A program made the position numbers and the translations under genes. Shown piece by piece: positions 51,169 to 58,465 of a DNA stretch of 64,000 bases (position 1 is the stretch's first letter; each line of letters begins with the position of its first letter). The stretch spans positions 20,551 through 84,550 of the forward strand of contig JACPWC010000080.1 of assembly GCA_016197225.1 (NCBI GenBank), read 5' to 3'. Source of the stretch: Chloroflexota bacterium (GTDB lineage Bacteria; Chloroflexota; Anaerolineae; Anaerolineales; VGOW01). The notes beneath the pieces were generated by a model, which ran no database searches, was not told the DNA's origin, and saw only the letters and a program-made list of their open reading frames with translations.

Positions 51169-52512
51169 ATGGCCGACTTGCCTTTCACGGACGCCGAACG
51201 TTTTCCGCTCATCACCAATGATGGCCGCCGCCTGCTGAAGCGGCTGCGCGAACACCCACATGCGCCGCGTTATACGGCGGTTTGCGGCAACCGGTTGACC
51301 GTCGAGTATTTACGCCGCGTGCATGAATACGAAGCCGAGTTGAACTCTGCCCCAAAGGGCTGGCCGCCGGGCGGCTTCCCGGCCTGGCTCCCCGGCTTCG
51401 TCGAGATGTGCTTTCGCGATGTGCCGTTCTACCGGCGTTACGACGGGCAACCTGCTAACTTCCACGACATTCCCGCCACCAGCCGCGCCGACCTCAGCCG
51501 TGAGATTGGGTCGTTTGTGCCGGACACGGCTCCGTTGGATGATCTGATCATCTACGCCACATCCGGCACAACAGGCCACCCGCTCACTATTCCGTCACAC
51601 CCGGTTGTGGGCGCGTGTTACACGCCTCTGCTCAAGGCGGCGCTGGCGACAAAGGGCATTGAGTTGACGAGCGGGCGCGGGCAAGTGTGTTGCGTCCTCG
51701 TCGGCTATCAGCGCCAGGCTTACACATATCCTTCGGTAACGCCGCACCAGGGTGAAGCCGGACACCTCAAACTCAACCTTCACCCCGACGATTGGCGCGA
51801 CCCCGACGACCGTGCCCGTTTCCTCGACGACTGCAACCCGGAGCTTTACACCGGCGACCCCATCGCTTTCATGGAACTGATGAAGCTCCCCCTCAAGAGC
51901 CGGCCCAAAGCCATGATCTCAACGGCAATGATGCTCCTACCGGGCCTGCGCCAACAACTCGAGTCGCACTTCGGCTGTCCGGTGCTGGATGTATACTCGA
52001 TGAACGAAGCCGGGCCGGTTGCGGTGCTGCGCGACGATGTTCACGTTCTCCTGCAACACCGCCTCTACGTCGAGATTCTGGATTCTGATGGCAGCCCCTG
52101 TCCGCCCGGTGCGCGCGGCGAAGTCACCCTGACTGGCGGCCTCAACTTCTTTCTGCCATTGTTGCGTTATCGCACCAACGACTACGCCAGTTTGGAGTGG
52201 CGAGACGGTCAGCCGGTGTTGGTTCGCTTGGAGGGCAGGCCGCCGGTGCTTTATCGCGGCGCAAACGGCCAACTCGTCAACAACCTTGACGTGACCGGCG
52301 CGCTCAAGCATCTGGCCCTGCCGCAGTTCACTCTGCACCAGGCCGCCGACGATTCGCTTCACTTGAAAATACGGCGCTCAGGTGCGGACATCTCTCAAAT
52401 CCACGCCGCCCTGCTCGCCCTCTTCAGCTCCAATCAAAGATTGACCGTTGAAGAAGTGGTGTCGCTTGGCGACAAAGTGATTCAATACACCAGCGACCAT
52501 CCGACTACCTGA
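51169..52512 (+). CDS. ANL-superfamily adenylating enzyme (PaaK/CapK-like), paralogue A
   Basis: 447 residues from ATG 51169. Motifs of the phenylacetate-CoA ligase/CapK branch: phosphate loop YATSGTTGHPLT (about residue 124), YTGDPIAFMEL, adenine-side DVYSMNEAGPVAV, and FLPLLRYRTNDYASLEW. The short C-terminal lid ends with LGDKVIQYTSD, whose Lys is a candidate catalytic Lys. It would activate a carboxylate as acyl-AMP; acceptor and substrate are unknown. It follows the 195-residue protein and precedes the NadR-like gene by 11 bases. Compared with its paralogue at 56241 it lacks three short insertions that coincide with DNA repeats. Confidence 0.87.
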   Translation: MADLPFTDAERFPLITNDGRRLLKRLREHPHAPRYTAVCGNRLTVEYLRRVHEYEAELNSAPKGWPPGGFPAWLPGFVEMCFRDVPFYRRYDGQPANFHDIPATSRADLSREIGSFVPDTAPLDDLIIYATSGTTGHPLTIPSHPVVGACYTPLLKAALATKGIELTSGRGQVCCVLVGYQRQAYTYPSVTPHQGEAGHLKLNLHPDDWRDPDDRARFLDDCNPELYTGDPIAFMELMKLPLKSRPKAMISTAMMLLPGLRQQLESHFGCPVLDVYSMNEAGPVAVLRDDVHVLLQHRLYVEILDSDGSPCPPGARGEVTLTGGLNFFLPLLRYRTNDYASLEWRDGQPVLVRLEGRPPVLYRGANGQLVNNLDVTGALKHLALPQFTLHQAADDSLHLKIRRSGADISQIHAALLALFSSNQRLTVEEVVSLGDKVIQYTSDHPTT

Positions 52513-52523
52513 CCATCCGACTC

Positions 52524-53027
52524 ATGACCACCGGCTTCATCTGGGGCAAGTTCATGCCCATCCATCGCGGGCACATGTACTTAATTGAATACGCTCGCGA
52601 GCGCGTTGACCACCTGACGGTGCTGGTTTGCTCGCGACTTCATGAGCCGATTCCTGGCTCGCTTCGCTATCAGTGGGTGCGCGAGTTGTACCCGGAGGTG
52701 AACGTTCAGCACTGCGACGACGAAATTCCATCATATCCGCACGAACATCCCGACTTTTGGACTATCTGGCTGAATACCATTCGCCGCTTCGTTCCTGTCG
52801 GGCCGAATGTGGTGTTCACGTCTGAGGTTGCGGGCGACAAGCTGGCCGAGATTCTGGGGGCGCGGCACGAGTGCGTGGATTTGCGCCGTGAGAAGTTCCC
52901 TGTTTCAGGCACTGCCGTTCGCGGTAATCCAGGAGCGTGCTGGGAGCTTATTCCGCCATCAGTACAAGCCTATTACACTGAAGGGCTTTACAAAATGCTT
53001 CCGCCGATCTTTCATGATCCGGCTTAA
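52524..53027 (+). CDS. NadR-like nucleotidyltransferase
   Basis: 167 residues. HIGH-superfamily nucleotidyltransferase with GFIWGKFMPIHRGHMYLIEYA (HxGH at about 14-17) and the C-terminal motif VSGTAVRGNPGACW (ISxTxxR-like). This matches the NMN-adenylyltransferase domain of NadR; the ribosylnicotinamide kinase domain is absent. It probably makes NAD from NMN and ATP, or an analogous dinucleotide. Placement right after the ANL gene suggests shared expression. It is convergent with the helicase gene. Confidence 0.82.
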   Translation: MTTGFIWGKFMPIHRGHMYLIEYARERVDHLTVLVCSRLHEPIPGSLRYQWVRELYPEVNVQHCDDEIPSYPHEHPDFWTIWLNTIRRFVPVGPNVVFTSEVAGDKLAEILGARHECVDLRREKFPVSGTAVRGNPGACWELIPPSVQAYYTEGLYKMLPPIFHDPA

Positions 53028-53031
53028 ATAA

Positions 53032-53060
53032 TGTAGGGCGAGTTGACAACTCGCCCTACA
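53032..53060. terminator. Perfect palindrome between convergent genes
   Basis: TGTAGGGCGAGTTG (53032-53045) and CAACTCGCCCTACA (53047-53060) are a perfect 14-base inverted repeat with a one-base centre, followed by GTTTTA. Likely a bidirectional terminator. Its arms resemble those at 18957-18993, so it also belongs to a dispersed family. Confidence 0.7.
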
Positions 53061-53068
53061 GTTTTACT

Positions 53069-54436
53069 TTAGCGTTTTGAATAGCGTCGTCGTTTATTGG
53101 CCGGCGGGCGAGACCGGTATCCGGCTTGTTGCGAGGGGAGGTCGGCGGCAAGGCGGGAGACGTAAGGCGCGGGCGCGTTACGGTTGTTTCCCGGCGCAGG
53201 CCGCGAGACCGGCTTGGGGCTTGAAGTGTTGGGCCGGCGAGGGTATTCCTGGCGCTGGGCAAACGGACGCGATGGAAATGGGGGTCGAGAGTCGGTTTCA
53301 CCGGCAGACTTGGGTTGTTTATAATCGAACTCTGGCAGGGTGCGGCGATCCAATTTTGTCCCCAGAATCCGTTCAATCGTTTTCACCATGTCAGCATCTT
53401 CCTGAGTGACCAGGGTGAAGGCGTCGCCGGTTTTGGCGGCCCGGCCCGTGCGGCCGATGCGATGGGTGTAAGCGTCGGCGGTGTCGGGCATGTCGTAGTT
53501 GATGACGTGCGAGATGCTCGACACGTCTATGCCTCGGGCGGCAATGTCGGTGGCGACCATGATTTGAAACTTGCCGGAGCGGAAGCCGTCGAGCGAAGCC
53601 TGACGTTTGTTCTGTGACAGGTTGCCCTGCAAAGAGGTGGCGTTGTAACCGCCCTTCTTGAGTTGCTCGCCCAGCCGCTTGGCCCGGTGTTTGGTGCGGG
53701 TGAACACCAGCACTGAGTCGGTATCGGTGTGGCGCAGGAGTTCGAGCAGGAGGGCGGTCTTGAGGTGCGGGGCAATCGGGTACAAGGCGTGGGAAACCGT
53801 GGTGGCCGGGGCGGCCTCGCCGATTTGCACCCGGGTCGGGTTGCCAAGCACGTCGCGGGCCAGTTGGCGCACGTCGTCGGGCATGGTGGCCGAGAAGAAG
53901 AGCGTTTGCCGTTTGGCCGGAACGTGTTTGATGATCTTGCGCACTTCGGGCAGGAAGCCCATGTCAAACATCCGGTCGGCTTCGTCGAGCACCAGCACTT
54001 CCACCTGGGCCAGGTTGATCTGGCCTTGCTTGAGATGATCAAGCAAACGACCGGGGCAAGCGACGACTATCTCGACGCCGCCGCGTAGTTTATCGCTTTG
54101 AGCGTTCATGCTCACGCCGCCGTAAACGGTGATACTGCGGATGCGGGTCTGCTGGCCAAGTTGGGTGATGGCAACGTGAGTCTGTTCGGCCAACTCGCGG
54201 GTGGGAGAGATGATGAGGGCGCGCACCCGGCCACGCGGGCCGGTGAGCAGGCGTTGCAAAATGGGCAAAACGAAGGCGGCAGTCTTGCCAGTGCCGGTTT
54301 GGGCCAGGCCCATCACGTCGTTGCCTTCGAGAATGGGCGGGATCGCCTGCTCCTGGATCGGGGTCGGCTCGGTGTAGCCGAGCGCCCGAACACCCGCCAT
54401 GAGGCGCGGGTCTAATTGAAATGCTTCAAAATTCAT
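53069..54436 (-). CDS. rhlE: DEAD-box RNA helicase (RhlE-like)
   Basis: 455 residues from ATG 54436 (MNFEAFQLDPRLMAGVRALG). All helicase motifs are present: Q motif with TPIQEQAIP, AQTGTGKT, PTRELAEQ, VLDEADRMFDMGF, FFSATMP, ARGIDVSS and HRIGRTGRAAKTG. The C-terminal tail (from about 390) is Arg/Pro-rich and ends SRPPANKRRRYSKR, an RNA-binding extension as in RhlE. RhlE helicases remodel RNA in ribosome assembly and cold response. The 126-base upstream region has a GC hairpin (TGCCGTCAG...CTGGCGGCA) that may be a leader structure. Confidence 0.94.
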   Translation of the reverse strand: MNFEAFQLDPRLMAGVRALGYTEPTPIQEQAIPPILEGNDVMGLAQTGTGKTAAFVLPILQRLLTGPRGRVRALIISPTRELAEQTHVAITQLGQQTRIRSITVYGGVSMNAQSDKLRGGVEIVVACPGRLLDHLKQGQINLAQVEVLVLDEADRMFDMGFLPEVRKIIKHVPAKRQTLFFSATMPDDVRQLARDVLGNPTRVQIGEAAPATTVSHALYPIAPHLKTALLLELLRHTDTDSVLVFTRTKHRAKRLGEQLKKGGYNATSLQGNLSQNKRQASLDGFRSGKFQIMVATDIAARGIDVSSISHVINYDMPDTADAYTHRIGRTGRAAKTGDAFTLVTQEDADMVKTIERILGTKLDRRTLPEFDYKQPKSAGETDSRPPFPSRPFAQRQEYPRRPNTSSPKPVSRPAPGNNRNAPAPYVSRLAADLPSQQAGYRSRPPANKRRRYSKR

Positions 54437-54549
54437 TTTTCGATAAACCTTTGGTTCAACTCGAGGCTGAACAAATAAAACTGCCGTCAGTCCACAAGCG
54501 GGTCTGGCGGCAAGGGGCACACAAAACACAACAACTGGAGGCGGTATTG

Positions 54550-54555
54550 TATCAT
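54550..54555 (+). promoter_or_regulatory. -10-like box of a probable leaderless radical SAM gene
   Basis: TATCAT ends seven bases before the ATG at 54563, the same spacing as the TATAAT before rtcB. No ribosome-binding site lies between. Confidence 0.45.
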
Positions 54556-54562
54556 AGAGATC

Positions 54563-55564
54563 ATGCCTGACCCGGAATTGGTCGTCGTCTGGCGAATTAC
54601 CGAACACTGTGACCTCGGCTGTGCCTTCTGCGCCTACAGCCGCCACCTCCGCCGCCCCCGCCTCTCGGCCGGCCCGGCTCAAGTTCTGGCCTTCGGCGCT
54701 TTGCTCAAAGAGTACGCAACAACTTATCAGCGCGATGTTCTCGTCAGTTGGCTTGGCGGCGAGCCGTTGCGCTGGCCGCCGCTGTTCAAGGTTTCGCACA
54801 CCTTTAAGAACGGCTTCAATTTACGACTCGGAGTCACTACCAACGGCACGGCCCTCAATTCCGAGTCTGTTCGACGGCGGCTCGTCGAAGATTTTGATCA
54901 ACTCACGATCAGCGTGGACGGCCTCGGCGATTTCCACGACCGGGGCCGGGACGCGCCGGGGCTGTTTGAGCAGTTGCGGCTCAACATCCAAAGCTTGAGC
55001 GAGCTAAAACGGAATACGGGACATGGCCCGCTTCTTCGCGTCAATACCATTTTGATGCGCGACAACATCCGCAACTTTGAAACTCTGTGCCGGGCTGTGG
55101 CCGAATGGGGCGTGCAGGAAATCACCTTCAACGCCCTGGGCGGGCGCGACCGGCCAGAGTTCTTTCCCGACCACCGCTTGTTGCCGGAGCAAGTCGAGCA
55201 GTTTTGCGAAGCCCTGCCCGGCATCCGCGCCCGAATGGCACAACCAGGATTGACGATTCTCGGAAGCGAACATTATCTGGAGCGGCTACAAAACTGGTCG
55301 CTCAATCTCCAATCTCCGATCTCTGATTGTTCTCCCGGCCAGCGCTTTCTTTTCATTGACGAACGCGGCTTCATCGCACCGTGCAGTTTCACGCTACAGG
55401 ATTACGGCATTCATCTAAGTGAGATTCGCGGGCCGCGCGACCTGGCTCAATTGCCCTCGCGGCTCGCAACGCGCAAACGCGATAAAATGTCAGCGCCGTG
55501 CTTCGACTGTCCGAGCACCCACGTGTTTGGAAAGTTTGTCGGCGGGCTTGGCTCCCTGACTTGA
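54563..55564 (+). CDS. Radical SAM protein with SPASM-like C terminus
   Basis: 333 residues. The radical SAM cluster is CDLGCAFC (CxxxCxxC, residues 15-22) after VVVWRITEH. Further family blocks: VSWLGGEPLRWPPL, GVTTNGTAL, LTISVDGLGDFHD. The C terminus has extra Cys residues (DCSPGQRF, IAPCSFT, APCFDCPST) typical of an auxiliary Fe-S cluster region. No peptide precursor gene was recognised nearby. It precedes the second 195-residue/ANL pair, so it may modify the same substrate. Residues NLQSPISD come from a short repeat. The ATG is probably the 5' end of the transcript. Confidence 0.87.
   Translation: MPDPELVVVWRITEHCDLGCAFCAYSRHLRRPRLSAGPAQVLAFGALLKEYATTYQRDVLVSWLGGEPLRWPPLFKVSHTFKNGFNLRLGVTTNGTALNSESVRRRLVEDFDQLTISVDGLGDFHDRGRDAPGLFEQLRLNIQSLSELKRNTGHGPLLRVNTILMRDNIRNFETLCRAVAEWGVQEITFNALGGRDRPEFFPDHRLLPEQVEQFCEALPGIRARMAQPGLTILGSEHYLERLQNWSLNLQSPISDCSPGQRFLFIDERGFIAPCSFTLQDYGIHLSEIRGPRDLAQLPSRLATRKRDKMSAPCFDCPSTHVFGKFVGGLGSLT
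55303..55329. repeat. AATCTCCAATCTCC repeat inside the radical SAM gene
   Basis: CAATCTCCAATCTCC followed by GATCTCTGATTG is read in frame as NLQSPISD. The same motif family occupies gaps at 56207-56238 and 62320-62346. Confidence 0.55.
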
Positions 55565-55618
55565 ACAAATCATCCAAGAACAAATCCGTTGAATACGTTC
55601 AATCCGTTGATGAGACTC

Positions 55619-56206
55619 GTGAACACTGAAGGCCCCCTCCTCGAAACCCTCACCCGCCGCCTGGCCGAGTGCCCCGCCGACTTCCTGGCCGAGCCGCGCC
55701 TCGGGCGCGCGGGCGCGGTTCACGTGGCCGCCGTCGTCGCCGACTTGATTCGCGATCTCGGCGGCGAGCCGCTCACGCAACAACAGGTTGCCGCTTTTCA
55801 ATCGTCGAACGCCAGGCTCGACCGCAACCGCCTGCGCCTGGTTCTCGTCACCTGCTGGCTCCTGCGCGACTCGTGGTTCACCAACAGACAGCAATTTTCC
55901 AAACGGGCGCTCAACTTTCTGGTTGACGGCCTCACCGAATCGGCCAAACTGACTCCCGCGCCCAACTTTGTCAACGACCCCGACCGTCGTGAAGAGTTGA
56001 GCCGCCTCTGTTTAAGCGCCCTCGGCCTGCGCCCTGCCGGAGAAACTCTCGCCCAGGCCCAGGATCGCCTCAGCACCCTCGACACTGCCGAGCGCCAGCG
56101 GGTGATGACCGCCGCCCGCGCCGCTGAAGAACGCGCCCGCGAGATCCGGCGCAAGATGGCCGAAGAGGCCGCCCGCGAAGCGGAAATGAAAACGATGCGC
56201 GAATAA
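55619..56206 (+). CDS. Unknown helical protein, paralogue B (195 residues)
   Basis: Clear paralogue of the protein at 50527: starting at GTG 55619 both are 195 residues and share NTEGPLLETLTRRLAECPA, FLAEPRLG, VHVAAVV, CWLLRDSWF, DPDRREE, RLCLSALGLRPAGET and TAERQRV. Upstream ATG codons at 55610 and 55589 are alternatives but lack a counterpart in paralogue A. C-terminal helix AAREAEMKTMRE is strongly charged. It sits between the radical SAM gene and the second ANL gene. Function unknown; the repeated pairing with an ANL enzyme argues for a carrier, adaptor or activity partner role. Confidence 0.8.
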   Translation: MNTEGPLLETLTRRLAECPADFLAEPRLGRAGAVHVAAVVADLIRDLGGEPLTQQQVAAFQSSNARLDRNRLRLVLVTCWLLRDSWFTNRQQFSKRALNFLVDGLTESAKLTPAPNFVNDPDRREELSRLCLSALGLRPAGETLAQAQDRLSTLDTAERQRVMTAARAAEERAREIRRKMAEEAAREAEMKTMRE

Positions 56207-56238
56207 CCAATCTCTAATCTCCAATTCTCCAACCTTCA
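56207..56238. repeat. TCTAATCTCCAA repeat between genes
   Basis: CCAATCTCTAATCTCCAATT then CTCCAACC fills the gap before the ANL gene; same family as 62320-62346 and 55303-55329. Confidence 0.55.
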
Positions 56239-56240
56239 AC

Positions 56241-57659
56241 ATGCTTCCCACCGATCGCTTTCCACTCATCACTGAAAGAGGCCATCGCCTTCTGCGGCGG
56301 CTTGAGGAACACCTTCACGCGCCGCGCTTCACCCATCGCGGCTACAACCGCCTAACGGCAGAAGGTTTGCGCCGCGCTCGCGCTTTTGCCGAGGAGCTAA
56401 AGATCACGCCTCCAACCTGGAGGCACGGTGAAGTTCCAGACTGGTTGGCCGGGTTTGTCGAGCGTTGCTTTCGTGAGGTTCCTATTTATCGCCGTCTCGG
56501 GCCGCCAGGCGCCCTGAGCGCAGTCGAAGGGTTTTTTGACCTGCCGACGACTGACCGAAGCGACCTCAATCGCGAACCCTGGGCTTTCCTCCCCGACTCG
56601 CAATCCCTTGACGGCCTGATCGTTTACAACACGTCCGGCACAACCGGGCACCCGCTCGACATCCTCACCCATCCCGACACACTTGGGCTTTATGTCCCGC
56701 TCCTGCAAGCCGCGCTGGCAACGCACAACATCACACTTGAGGGCGGCCCGGAGCGAGTCGCCGTTGCCCTCGTTTGCTTTCAAAAGCGCACTTACACTTA
56801 CGCCACCGTCTCGGCCCTGCTCGATCAGGGCGGCTTCGTCAAAGTCAACCTCAGCCCGGATGAGTGGCGCGATCCGGGCGACCGGGCCAGGTTCTTGAAC
56901 GATCTTCAACCCGAAATCTACACCGGCGATCCCATTTCGTTTGCCGAGCTTGCCAAACTTCCGCTGGCGGCGCAGCCGAAAGCCCTCGTCTCCACGGCCA
57001 TGACGCTCACCCCGGCCTGGCGCGAATCGCTTGAGGCGCGTTTTGGTTGCCCGGTGATTGACCTGTATTCGATGAACGAGGCCGGGCCGATTGCTGTTGG
57101 TTCAGACTTCCGAAATTTAGAAAATTTCGGAAGTCTGAGCGGCTACACTCTTTTGCAACCTCGACTGTACGTTGAAATTCTAAACGAAGATGGATCGGCC
57201 TGTGCGCCGGGCGAGCGCGGCGAAGTGACTCTTAGCGGTGGCTTCAACCCGTTTTTGCCGTTGCTTCGCTATCGCACCGGCGATTTTGCCACGCTTGAGT
57301 TTCGGGGCGGTTTGGGCAGACACTTGGGCAGACACGCAGGTCTGCCCCTACTGGTTGGTCTTGAAGGGCGCTCGCCGGTTGTCTTTCGCGCCAGAGACGG
57401 CCAGCCGGTGAACAACGTTGATGTTTCCATCGCCCTCCGTGCTCTGCCGATCAGCCAATTCAACCTGCATCAATTTGCCGATGGCTCGCTCCGGCTCGGC
57501 TTGCGTGGGACAGCCGGCCAGCACGAGGCGCGCCGGGCGTTGCTCGATCTGTTTGGCCCTGAGCAACTGTTGACGATTGCGGCGCTTGAGTCGGACGATA
57601 AAGTGGTTCAATACACCGCCGACCTGCCGAAAGAGGCTATTGAGCAAAACGGAAAGTGA
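56241..57659 (+). CDS. ANL-superfamily adenylating enzyme (PaaK/CapK-like), paralogue B
   Basis: 472 residues. Same family and motifs as the enzyme at 51169: YNTSGTTGHPLDI, YTGDPISFAEL, DLYSMNEAGPIAV, FLPLLRYRTGDFATLEF, and C-terminal DDKVVQYTAD. It is 25 residues longer. The excess lies in three places, GPPGALSAVEG, SDFRNLENFGSLSG and LGRHLGRHAGLP, each encoded by a palindromic or direct repeat (56512-56531, 57102-57138, 57314-57347). The insertions fall in surface-type loops and the frame is kept, so the enzyme may still work. It would adenylate a carboxylate; the substrate is unknown. Confidence 0.87.
   Translation: MLPTDRFPLITERGHRLLRRLEEHLHAPRFTHRGYNRLTAEGLRRARAFAEELKITPPTWRHGEVPDWLAGFVERCFREVPIYRRLGPPGALSAVEGFFDLPTTDRSDLNREPWAFLPDSQSLDGLIVYNTSGTTGHPLDILTHPDTLGLYVPLLQAALATHNITLEGGPERVAVALVCFQKRTYTYATVSALLDQGGFVKVNLSPDEWRDPGDRARFLNDLQPEIYTGDPISFAELAKLPLAAQPKALVSTAMTLTPAWRESLEARFGCPVIDLYSMNEAGPIAVGSDFRNLENFGSLSGYTLLQPRLYVEILNEDGSACAPGERGEVTLSGGFNPFLPLLRYRTGDFATLEFRGGLGRHLGRHAGLPLLVGLEGRSPVVFRARDGQPVNNVDVSIALRALPISQFNLHQFADGSLRLGLRGTAGQHEARRALLDLFGPEQLLTIAALESDDKVVQYTADLPKEAIEQNGK
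56512..56531. repeat. In-frame CCCTGAGCG-type repeat in ANL paralogue B
   Basis: CCCTGAGCGCAGTCGAAGGG is read as ALSAVEG at a point where paralogue A has no residues. Confidence 0.8.
57102..57138. repeat. In-frame palindrome in ANL paralogue B
   Basis: TCAGACTTCCGAAATTT (57102-57118) and AAATTTCGGAAGTCTGA (57122-57138) are a perfect 17-base inverted repeat with loop AGA, translated as SDFRNLENFGSLS. The paralogue lacks this peptide. Confidence 0.9.
57314..57347. repeat. In-frame GGGCAGAC repeat in ANL paralogue B
   Basis: GGGCAGAC at 57314 and 57326 (12-base direct repeat) and GTCTGCCC at 57340-57347 (inverted). Translated as GRHLGRHAGLP, absent from the paralogue. Confidence 0.8.
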
Positions 57660-57675
57660 AACCACAATAGAGGCT

Positions 57676-58461
57676 ATGACTTTAGAGACAATCGTTTGGG
57701 AAGATTATCCAAAAGGCGGAAAACACACCGTCGTCGGAACAGTGAAGATTTGCAGAGGGTTTTGGAGTCCACAGCTTGGCAATGGGCGCGACGTGCTGGT
57801 GCATTTGCCGTCGTCGTACACTCAGGACACCCGGCGCTATCAGGTGTTGTACATGCACGACGGGCAGAACCTGTTCGACCGCGACACCGCCTTTGCCGGG
57901 CAGGACTGGCAAGTGGACGAGACGCTGGAGAAATTGAGCCGCGAGGGGCTGGAGGCGATTGTGGTCGGCCTCAACAACATTGGCGACCAGCGCCTCAAGG
58001 AATACAACCCGTTCGCGAATTTTCACAACGGGCGCGGCGAGCTTTACCTGGACTTCATCATCAACACGGTGAAGCCGGCTATTGATCGTGATTTCCGCAC
58101 CCTGCCCGGCCAGGCGCACACGGGCATCATGGGTTCCTCAATGGGCGGGTTGATCAGTCTGTATGCTTTCCTTCGTTACCCGGAAGTGTTCAGCTTTGTC
58201 GGGGCGATGAGTCCTTCGTTCTGGTTTGCAAAGGGCGCGATCTACGATTACGTGGCCGGGGCGGCGATGAATCCGGGCAAGGTCTATCTCGACAACGGGA
58301 CTCGCGAGAACAGCGCCCGGCAAATGTACAAGCATCTCAGCCAGAAGGGCTATCGAGTCGATCAGAATTTGCTGTACATCGTTGACGAGGGCGCGGGCCA
58401 CGAAGAGGCGGCCTGGGCGGGCCGCCTGCCGGGCGCGTTACGTTTTCTACTTCATCCGTGA
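57676..58461 (+). CDS. Esterase (PF00756-type, CE1-like)
   Basis: 261 residues from ATG 57676 (MTLETIVWEDYP), just after the ANL gene. Alpha/beta hydrolase of the esterase D/IroE-like family: VLVHLPSSYTQDTRRYQVLYMHDGQNLFD-type strand region at about 45-75, nucleophile elbow GIMGSSMGGLISLYA, FSFVGAMSPSFWF, and a C-terminal His in DEGAGHEEAAW. No signal peptide, so cytoplasmic. It may remove the acyl or peptidyl group from a product of the neighbouring pathway or act on siderophores or carbohydrates. Substrate unknown. Confidence 0.88.
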   Translation: MTLETIVWEDYPKGGKHTVVGTVKICRGFWSPQLGNGRDVLVHLPSSYTQDTRRYQVLYMHDGQNLFDRDTAFAGQDWQVDETLEKLSREGLEAIVVGLNNIGDQRLKEYNPFANFHNGRGELYLDFIINTVKPAIDRDFRTLPGQAHTGIMGSSMGGLISLYAFLRYPEVFSFVGAMSPSFWFAKGAIYDYVAGAAMNPGKVYLDNGTRENSARQMYKHLSQKGYRVDQNLLYIVDEGAGHEEAAWAGRLPGALRFLLHP

Positions 58462-58465
58462 CAAA

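Noticed and set aside
54437..54799. 121-residue N-terminal extension of the DEAD-box helicase
   Set aside because: It overlaps the divergent radical SAM gene start and has no helicase similarity; the conserved start MNFEAFQL is at 54436.
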